Both the position numbers and the translations under genes were made by a program. The notes below the pieces were generated by a model that saw only the letters and a list, made by a program, of their open reading frames with translations, was not told the DNA's origin and ran no database searches. Shown in pieces: positions 58,432 through 64,000 of a DNA stretch of 64,000 bases (the stretch's first letter is position 1; each line of letters begins with the position of its first letter). This DNA comes from Sandaracinaceae bacterium (GTDB lineage: Bacteria; Myxococcota_A; Polyangia; Polyangiales; Sandaracinaceae), in NCBI GenBank assembly GCA_040218145.1, contig JAVJQK010000012.1:1-64000 (forward strand), read 5' to 3'.

Positions 58432-60282
58432 ATGCCCCGCCTCGCCTGCCTCCTCTGTGCCCTCTTCGCGTCACTCCTCCTCGCCGGCTGCGACCCCGCC
58501 CCGATGGCCGGTTGTGCGGTCGACGGCGACTGCGAGCGGGGAGAGCGGTGCGTCGATGGCACATGCGCGCCGGGTCGGGACGCGGGTGAGGTGGACGGCG
58601 GGCGGGACGCGGACGACGACGCGGGGCCCGAGCGCGACGCCGGACCACCGCGCGGCTCCGGATGCAGCGCGGATCTGAGGGATGTGCTGGACGCGGTCGG
58701 CGGGGTGCTCCGCACGTGCCCCCCGGACCGCGGGTGCCTCGACGGAGACTGCGTGCCCGCTTGCGAGGCGGCCGCGGCCAGCCGGGGCACGGTCGGCTGC
58801 GAGTTCGCGGTCCCGACGCCGCCCTCGTACCCGCCCGCGCTGCCGCCCTGCCACGCGGTCTTCGTCGCGAACCTCTGGCCGTCGAGCGCGCAGCTCACGG
58901 TCACGCGTGGCGGGACGTCCTACGACGTCAGCCGGTTCGGTCGGCTGGCCGACGACGCGCGCCCGGCCGACGAGTGGCTGCCCGTCCCGGCGGACGGCGT
59001 ACCCGCGGGCGAGGTGGCGGTCCTCTTCCTCTCGAGTGACCCGGACGCGGTCATGCCCGAGAACGGCGTGGACTTGAGCTGCCCGGTCACACCGGCCATC
59101 GACGCGGCGACGACCATCGCGACCGACGTCACCGACGCCTTCCGCATCGAAGCCGACGTGCCCGTGCGCGCCTACGACATCCTCCCCTACGGCGGGGCGC
59201 GCTCGCACTTCCCGAGCGCGCAGCTGCTGCTGCCGGCGAACGCGTGGGGCGAGGAGTACGTGGTCATCGGCCCGCCCCCCGGCACGCACACGACGCCGGG
59301 CCCGCTCTGGTTCCAGATCGCCGCGGAGCGCGACGGGACCACGATCCAGGTGCGGCCGAGCGTGGACCTCGCCGCGTCGGGCGCGCTCCCCGCGATCGCG
59401 GCAGGCACGACTGGCTCCGTCACGCTCGACGCGGGGCAGTATCTCCAGTGGGAGGTGGGTACCCGCGATCCCTCGGGCACGGTCATCTCCGCGGACGCGC
59501 CGGTGGCGGTGCTCGCCGGCAACCGCTTCCTGCGCCTCCAGCCCAGCCCCGCGCCCGGCGGCGACTCGGCGCACCAGCAGATCCTGCCCGTCGACGCGCT
59601 CGCCAGCGAGTACGTCGCGGCGCCGCACGACACGCGCCGCGCCGACCTCGCGCCCGAGGAGATCCGCTATCGAATCGTGGGCGCCTTCGATGGCACCACG
59701 CTCACCTTCGATCCCCCGCTCCCCGGCGCCCCGAGCGCGATCGGGAGAGGCGAGACCGTCGAAGTGAGCTCCCCGAATGCCTTCGTGGTGCGAAGCCAAG
59801 ACCGCACGCACCCCTTCGCCATGGCGCAGATGATGACCACCGCGAACGTGGAGGGCGGGAGCCGACCGGGCGCGGTGGCCCCGGGGTACGGCCCCTGGCT
59901 CGGAGACGAGGAGTTCGTGGTCGCCTTCCCGCCCGGGCAGTTCCTCGACGCGTACGTCTTCTTCACCGATCCGGCCTACCCCACCACGAGCCTGACGGTG
60001 GTGCGCGTCGCGGTGGACGGGGCCTTCCAGGACGTCGAGGTGGACTGCCTCGGGCCGCTGAGCGGCTGGCAGCCGGCGGGGACCGATGGACGCTTCGAGG
60101 TGACGAGCGTCGACCTGATCCGCGCTGGAGCGCCGGTCGGAGGGTGCACCAATGGGCGGCGCGCGGCGGTGAGCGACGCGCCGTTCGGGCTCACCGTCTG
60201 GGGCCTCGACAGCTACTCCAGTTACGCCTACCCGGCCGGAGGCAACGCGCGTCAGCTCGCGGAGCTGCCGCCGCTCCTCTGA
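58432..60282 (+). CDS. Lipoprotein with IgGFc-binding-protein-like N-terminal domain
   Basis: A 616-residue lipoprotein; start ATG 58432 gives a signal ending LLLAGC. Next come Cys-rich stretches (CAVDGDCERGERCVDGTCAPG) and a DAG-rich linker, then a long beta-rich region (about 130-610) with repeated strands such as RAYDILPYGGARSHFPSAQLLLP and ITADAPVAVLAGN-type segments, resembling the IgGFc-binding-protein N-terminal family. This family is common on myxobacterial surfaces and is often linked to adhesion or attachment; its ligand is not known. No protease motif is visible. It stands alone, 48 bp after marC. Confidence 0.8.
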   Translation: MPRLACLLCALFASLLLAGCDPAPMAGCAVDGDCERGERCVDGTCAPGRDAGEVDGGRDADDDAGPERDAGPPRGSGCSADLRDVLDAVGGVLRTCPPDRGCLDGDCVPACEAAAASRGTVGCEFAVPTPPSYPPALPPCHAVFVANLWPSSAQLTVTRGGTSYDVSRFGRLADDARPADEWLPVPADGVPAGEVAVLFLSSDPDAVMPENGVDLSCPVTPAIDAATTIATDVTDAFRIEADVPVRAYDILPYGGARSHFPSAQLLLPANAWGEEYVVIGPPPGTHTTPGPLWFQIAAERDGTTIQVRPSVDLAASGALPAIAAGTTGSVTLDAGQYLQWEVGTRDPSGTVISADAPVAVLAGNRFLRLQPSPAPGGDSAHQQILPVDALASEYVAAPHDTRRADLAPEEIRYRIVGAFDGTTLTFDPPLPGAPSAIGRGETVEVSSPNAFVVRSQDRTHPFAMAQMMTTANVEGGSRPGAVAPGYGPWLGDEEFVVAFPPGQFLDAYVFFTDPAYPTTSLTVVRVAVDGAFQDVEVDCLGPLSGWQPAGTDGRFEVTSVDLIRAGAPVGGCTNGRRAAVSDAPFGLTVWGLDSYSSYAYPAGGNARQLAELPPLL

Positions 60283-60330
60283 CGTCTCCGCGGGTCGCTC
60301 GTGATCGACTCCGCGCGTCGGCTCGCAGAC

Positions 60331-61434
60331 CTACTCGGAGAGGTAGCAGCGGAGCGGCGAGGTCGACGCGGCGAGGAGCGTGGTGACCATCTCCGTCACG
60401 CGGAACGCCTTGTCGGGCGGGAAGTGGGTGCGGTCGGGTTCCTCGGCGTAGAGGCGCACGGTCTCGGCCTCGCCGAGCATGTCGAACACCTCGAAGCTGT
60501 GCGCCTCGAGGTCGAGGAGGGTCACGCCGTGGTCGTTCGCGACGGCGCGCATCGCGGCCGGGTAGTCGCCGTGGGTGCGGCGCGCGCGGCCGTCGCTGCC
60601 GAAGACCATGCGGCTGACCGAGGTCACCAGGATCGGCGTCGCCCCCGCCGCGCGCGTCTCGTCGATGTAGCGCTCGAGGTACTCGCGGTAGGTCCCGTCG
60701 TAGTCGGGCGCGGCCCCCGGCTCGGTGCGGCGGTAGGCCTCGGGCTTGGAGTCGTTGTGCCCGAACTGGATGAGCACGTAGTCGCCGGGCGCGAGCGCGG
60801 AGCGCACCGCGTCGAAGCGGCCTCCGTCGTAGAACGACTTGCTGCTCGTTCCGGAGCGCGCGGCGTTGTTCACCGTGGCGCCCGCGAGCTCCGCCTCGAG
60901 GAAGTCTCCCCAGCCGGAGCCGCTCGCGACGGTGGAGTCGCCGATGAGGTGGACGCTCACCGCGGGCGTGGGGCCGCAGGATGGGGGCGGCTCCGCGCTG
61001 CAGACGCAGTAGTCCGAGATGTGTCCCGTCTCGCGACAGCCCAGCGCCGCGCCCGCGGCGAGCGGGCCGCAGGCGTCCACGTCGTCGTCATGACTCTCGG
61101 CGCAGTGCAGGCCGAGGGCGGCGCAGGCTGCGGTGCAGCCGGTGGAGTCCTCGAAGATCAGCGCGCAGCGTCCGGCCTCGTCCCCGCAGTGGGTCCAGCC
61201 GCGATCCGTCACCGCCGCTTCGCACGTCTCATTGCCCGCGTCGAGATTCGAGGACGCGTCGACGTCGAGCCCGGCGTCGGACTCGGTCTCGCTGGCATCC
61301 AGCTCGGGGGCCGCGTCGAAGGAGGCGTCCGCGACCACCTCGGCGGGTCCTTCGCACGCCCCCGCGAGCAGCAGGGCGGCGCAGAGCGGTGCCGCCCATC
61401 GACCGAGCATCACGTGGTACGGCGTGGGTCTCAT
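60331..61434 (-). CDS. SGNH/GDSL hydrolase lipoprotein (rhamnogalacturonan acetylesterase-like)
   Basis: A 367-residue lipoprotein; start ATG 61434 (alternative 61410) yields a signal ending LLLAGAC. A linker rich in Asp, Ala and Ser and a Cys-rich part (about eight Cys, about 75-150) precede the SGNH domain: block I HLIGDSTVASGSGWGD (Ser nucleophile), block II Gly in NNAARSGTSS, block III QFGHND, and the late DxxH EEPDRTHFPPDKA. These match rhamnogalacturonan acetylesterases, which remove acetyl groups from pectin. The substrate could be another acetylated polysaccharide. It is close to another lipoprotein gene on the same strand. Confidence 0.88.
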   Translation of the reverse strand: MRPTPYHVMLGRWAAPLCAALLLAGACEGPAEVVADASFDAAPELDASETESDAGLDVDASSNLDAGNETCEAAVTDRGWTHCGDEAGRCALIFEDSTGCTAACAALGLHCAESHDDDVDACGPLAAGAALGCRETGHISDYCVCSAEPPPSCGPTPAVSVHLIGDSTVASGSGWGDFLEAELAGATVNNAARSGTSSKSFYDGGRFDAVRSALAPGDYVLIQFGHNDSKPEAYRRTEPGAAPDYDGTYREYLERYIDETRAAGATPILVTSVSRMVFGSDGRARRTHGDYPAAMRAVANDHGVTLLDLEAHSFEVFDMLGEAETVRLYAEEPDRTHFPPDKAFRVTEMVTTLLAASTSPLRCYLSE

Positions 61435-61506
61435 CGGGGCGTGGATACCGACGGCAACGATCGGAGACAAGCCACGAAATCGGCCGGCGTACGAGGTGGG
61501 CGTCGG

Positions 61507-62745
61507 TCAAAGCGTGAGGAGCGAGCCCGCGCTGCGCTCCGCGTCGGCGGTGACGACGAAGAGGTAGAGCGGCTCCGAGCGATCGAGGTCGCCCAAGCGG
61601 ACCGTCGCCTCGATGCGATCGGACGACCAGCCGTGGGCGGTGGAGACGGCGACGCGGGTGGCGTCCTCGATGCGCGGCGCGTTGGCGATCTCCACGCGCG
61701 CCGCGGCGCCGGGGCCGATGGCGATGTAGACGTCGTCGACCACGCGCCGCACGTCCCCCGCCCCGCGATACCAGGCGCCGACCTTCAGGCGATCCCACAC
61801 CGGCGGCAGCCCCGCGAGCTCCTGCAGGATCTGCCCCTCGTAGTCGCTCCGCGTGTAGCCCGACCCCGCCGCGACGTGCTCGAAGACACCGCGGCTCGCC
61901 TCGTAGGGCCGCTCGGGGTCGATCCGCAGGTAGGTCGACATCGTGTTCCACTGCTGGAACTGCCAGAAGTCCGGGAGCCACCAGCGCGAGCGCGTGTTGT
62001 TCCCGTCCGTCTTGAAGGAGCCCCGGCCGGTGTGGGTGGCGAAGACCAGGTCGTGCCCGTTGCACTCGGTCCGGCACGAGTACTCGTAGTTGTCGCCGCG
62101 GCCGCCGAACATCATCCAGACGTCCTTGGCGCTCGAGTCGCTCGAGAACATGGTCGGGCTCGACCCGTTGCCGGGGAAGTCGCCGAGGTCGCGGATCGAC
62201 AGGTGGAGGAACACCTCGTCGAAGTGGCGGAGGCCGAAGCGTCCGGACGGGTCGACGAGGCCGACCGTGGAGCTGACACCGCGGCCGCCGGTGTCGGTGG
62301 TGTCGTTGACGACCATCGCGCCGGATCCCGAGCGGCCCGCGTCGTCCGCGTACAGGCCGCCCGGATCCGTCCACGCCCCGATCACGGGGTCGTCGGCCGC
62401 GACCGCGGCGCCTCCCTCGCGACCCTCCATGTCGTCGAAGAGCAGGATGTTCGGCCCCTGGGTCCCGAAGAGGTCACCGCACACGACGATCTCGGCGCCG
62501 TCCTCGATCGAGCCGCGCACCTCGGTCACCGCGAGGCGGCCCTCGCCGGGCGGGCAGTCGGACGACGGAGGGAGGCCCGCGTCCTCGTCGAGACCCGCGT
62601 CGGACGGAGTCCCTGCGTCGGATGATGGAGGCGTCGGGCGTCCGTCGGTCACGTCGGCGGCGTCGGTGGGGGCGCCTCCGTCCGCGAGGGGCGTCGGGCC
62701 CGCGCAGGAGACAACCAGGAACAGGAGGGGGACGGCGCGTCGCAT
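61507..62745 (-). CDS. Lipoprotein with C-terminal jelly-roll-like domain, possible polysaccharide binding
   Basis: A 412-residue lipoprotein (signal MRRAVPLLFLVVSC, Cys14), followed by an Asp/Ala/Pro-rich linker (TDAADVTDGRPTPPSSDAGTPSDAG). From about residue 60 to 350 it has a beta-sandwich-like region (ILLFDDMEGREGGAAV, LRHFDEVFLHLSIRDLGD, DNYEYSCRTECNGHDLVF, QFQQWNTMSTYLRIDP), a layout seen in concanavalin/laminarinase-like and polysaccharide-binding proteins. No catalytic residues can be named. It sits just upstream of the SGNH hydrolase gene on the same strand, consistent with polysaccharide handling at the cell surface. Confidence 0.72.
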   Translation of the reverse strand: MRRAVPLLFLVVSCAGPTPLADGGAPTDAADVTDGRPTPPSSDAGTPSDAGLDEDAGLPPSSDCPPGEGRLAVTEVRGSIEDGAEIVVCGDLFGTQGPNILLFDDMEGREGGAAVAADDPVIGAWTDPGGLYADDAGRSGSGAMVVNDTTDTGGRGVSSTVGLVDPSGRFGLRHFDEVFLHLSIRDLGDFPGNGSSPTMFSSDSSAKDVWMMFGGRGDNYEYSCRTECNGHDLVFATHTGRGSFKTDGNNTRSRWWLPDFWQFQQWNTMSTYLRIDPERPYEASRGVFEHVAAGSGYTRSDYEGQILQELAGLPPVWDRLKVGAWYRGAGDVRRVVDDVYIAIGPGAAARVEIANAPRIEDATRVAVSTAHGWSSDRIEATVRLGDLDRSEPLYLFVVTADAERSAGSLLTL

Positions 62746-62817
62746 GGTCCCATCTTGAGGGAAGCGCCGCGACGCGCCGAGGGACGCTCGCTTACTCCTG
62801 CTTTCCCCGACCGACTC

Positions 62818-63288
62818 TCAGGCCACCTCGAGCTCGGCCCGCTCGGCGATGGCGCCGAGGTGTCCGGCGAAGCACGCCGCGACCTCGGCCCGGGCGAGGA
62901 GCTCCAGGCGCGCGCCGGTCCACGGGCTCTCGTGGAAGAGCAGGCGCAGCTCGCTCGCCTCTTCCTGTGCGCGCCGCGTCGCCGCGCGCAGCGTCATCAT
63001 GTCGAGCACCTGCTGCACGTCCGAGCGCGCCTTGCAGAGACGGGCCGAAGGGAGCCAGAGCACGTCGAGCACGTGCCTTCGCCCACCCTCGAGCCCGCGC
63101 TCCCACGCCGCGCGTCCACCGGGCAGCGCCGCCTCCTCGGCGACGGACGGCGGGATGGGGAGCGAGAACGGCGCGTCGTAGAGGCGCGCGAGCTCGATGA
63201 GCTCCGTGGTGGTGATCGGCGAGTCGAGGACGGACATGGACGCGACCCACAACATATCGTCCCCGGGCACCCGGTGAAACAGTGGCAC
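62818..63288 (-). CDS. Hypothetical cytoplasmic protein
   Basis: A 156-residue protein, with the start at ATG 63288 and possible later starts at residues 12 and 18. It has no signal peptide or membrane segment. The N-terminal 30 residues (DSPITTTELIELARLYDAPF) and the central and C-terminal helical part (RSDVQQVLDMMTLRAATRRAQEE) look like a mostly helical fold. No family is recognised. It lies immediately before a 160-bp palindrome, with the ABC exporter gene on the far side. Confidence 0.6.
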   Translation of the reverse strand: MPLFHRVPGDDMLWVASMSVLDSPITTTELIELARLYDAPFSLPIPPSVAEEAALPGGRAAWERGLEGGRRHVLDVLWLPSARLCKARSDVQQVLDMMTLRAATRRAQEEASELRLLFHESPWTGARLELLARAEVAACFAGHLGAIAERAELEVA

Positions 63289-63343
63289 TCCGCCTCAGCC
63301 TCAGATGGGGTGCAACCGAGGGTGACAACCGCAGGAGCTCGTC

Positions 63344-63503
63344 AGTACCTCGCCATGGGGGAGATGACCGACTCGCCGCGAGGCATCGGCGTGCGAATCG
63401 AGGAGCAACGACGAGGAATACTCGTAGTATTCCGAGGAGGAGCGACGCTGAGTCGCGCGTCGAGGGCCGCGGCGAACGGTCAGAAGCGCTGTGGCGAGGT
63501 ACT
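63344..63503. repeat. 160-bp imperfect palindrome
   Basis: The arms match from both ends: AGTACCTCGCCA (63344-63355) pairs with 63492-63503, then TGACCG, TCGCCGCG and a TCGGCG-like block match with one-base shifts, and the centre is a perfect GGAATACT-cgt-AGTATTCC (63415-63433). The end-to-end centre and the central hairpin centre coincide near 63424. The right end overlaps the stop codon of the ABC exporter. It may be a structured RNA, a REP/MITE-like element or a site of protein binding; identity is unknown. Confidence 0.7.
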
Positions 63504-64000
63504 AGCGGTACCCCTCGGCCTGGAGCGCGAAGAGGTGCGCGTAGCGGCCCTCCTCTGCGACGAGCGCCTCGTGCGAGCCGGACTCGAGGACGCGACCGCG
63601 GTCGAGCACGATGATGCGGTCGGCCATTCGCACGGTGGAGAAGCGGTGCGAGATGAGGATCGCCATCTTGTCGCGCGTCAGCTCCTTGAAGCGCTGGAAG
63701 ATGAGCGCCTCGGCCTCGGCGTCCATGGCGCTGGTGGGCTCGTCGAGCACGAGGATGTCGGCCCCCTCTCGCATGAAGGCGCGGGCGAGCGCGACCTTCT
63801 GCCACTGGCCTCCGCTCAGCTCCGTGCCCCCCTTGAACCAGCGGCCGAGCTGGGTCTGGTAGCCCTCGGAGAGCTCCTCGGCGACGGCGTCGGCCATGCC
63901 CTGCGCGGCCGCCTTCTCCCAGCGCTCCTGGTCCTCGAAGCCCTCGACGTCGCCCGCGCCGATGTTCTCGCCGAAGAGCAGCTGGTAGCGAACGAAGTCC
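63502..64000 (-). CDS. ABC exporter ATPase domain, 5' end outside window
   Basis: The C-terminal part of an ABC exporter-type ATPase; the frame stays open to the right end of the window, so the start and membrane domain lie outside. Visible: DFVRYQLLFGENIGAGD, the signature LSGGQWQKVALARAF, Walker B ILVLDEPTSAMD and the H-loop LISHRF, ending LFALQAEGYR. This layout is typical of fused permease-ATPase transporters of the MsbA/multidrug type. Substrate unknown. Its stop lies at the edge of the palindrome described separately. Confidence 0.9.
   Translation of the reverse strand, partial: DFVRYQLLFGENIGAGDVEGFEDQERWEKAAAQGMADAVAEELSEGYQTQLGRWFKGGTELSGGQWQKVALARAFMREGADILVLDEPTSAMDAEAEALIFQRFKELTRDKMAILISHRFSTVRMADRIIVLDRGRVLESGSHEALVAEEGRYAHLFALQAEGYR

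Overview
This 64 kb window is very GC-rich chromosomal DNA with densely packed genes on both strands. It looks like a myxobacterium (Myxococcota), most plausibly a Sandaracinus/Polyangiales-type lineage. The placement rests on gene content, not on a database search: many secreted lipoproteins with Asp-Ala-Gly-rich linkers and Cys-rich repeats, a serine protease with a MYXO-CTERM-like tail, PEGA-domain proteins, a Ser/Thr kinase beside an FHA-domain sigma-54 activator, an alkyl-DHAP synthase, a sterol reductase and a ceramidase-like enzyme. I saw no tRNA, rRNA, CRISPR array, prophage or insertion sequence.

Layout. 1-6.4 kb: end of an AAA ATPase, a PEGA protein, an NtrC-type response regulator, and a TPR/PEGA protein overlapping an FG-GAP lipoprotein. 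6.4-13.8 kb: sterol reductase, zinc-ribbon membrane protein, Cys-repeat lipoprotein, thioredoxin-like protein, alkyl-DHAP synthase, GTP cyclohydrolase II and a trypsin-like lipoprotein. 13.7-17.1 kb: CreD-like protein, then a Lon-N-domain protein paired with GTP cyclohydrolase I, and a MerR regulator with a readable promoter. 17.2-21.8 kb: a co-directional run with two PEGA proteins sharing a WWFWT-type C-terminal anchor. 21.8-26.4 kb: two poorly characterised proteins and a metallophosphoesterase. 26.4-30 kb: an overlapping operon of class III aminotransferase, LuxE-like and LuxC-like proteins. 30-34 kb: VOC protein, acetyltransferase, SseB-like protein and a lipoprotein with a candidate sigma-54 promoter. 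34-38 kb: FHA-EBP, kinase, ceramidase homologue. 38-41.5 kb: a block with DUF4266, DUF3570, two haem-motif lipoproteins and two tandem CxxC proteins. 41.5-47.3 kb: membrane protein, PDZ protein, hybrid histidine kinase and KaiC-like ATPase. 47.4-52.3 kb: GH3 hydrolase, flippase-like protein, lipoprotein and alpha/beta hydrolase. 52.3-56.3 kb: iron region (FecCD-type ABC transporter divergent from Bfd-bacterioferritin, with a Fur-box-like site between) and a SlyD-like PPIase. 56.5-64 kb: PTPS/QueD, Lrp, MarC, IgGFc-binding-like lipoprotein, SGNH hydrolase, two unknown proteins, a 160 bp imperfect palindrome and the end of an ABC exporter.

The most interesting items are the aminotransferase-LuxE-LuxC operon (a possible acid-to-aldehyde-to-amine route), the candidate sigma-54 promoter with upstream GAGAC/GTCTC elements next to an FHA activator and kinase, the ceramidase homologue with Thr where the known nucleophile is Ser, the DUF4266/DUF3570 redox block, the Fur-controlled divergent iron locus whose bacterioferritin lacks one diiron ligand, and the palindrome at 63.4 kb. 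No gap between genes exceeds about 300 bp. All function assignments are from reading the sequence; no search was run.
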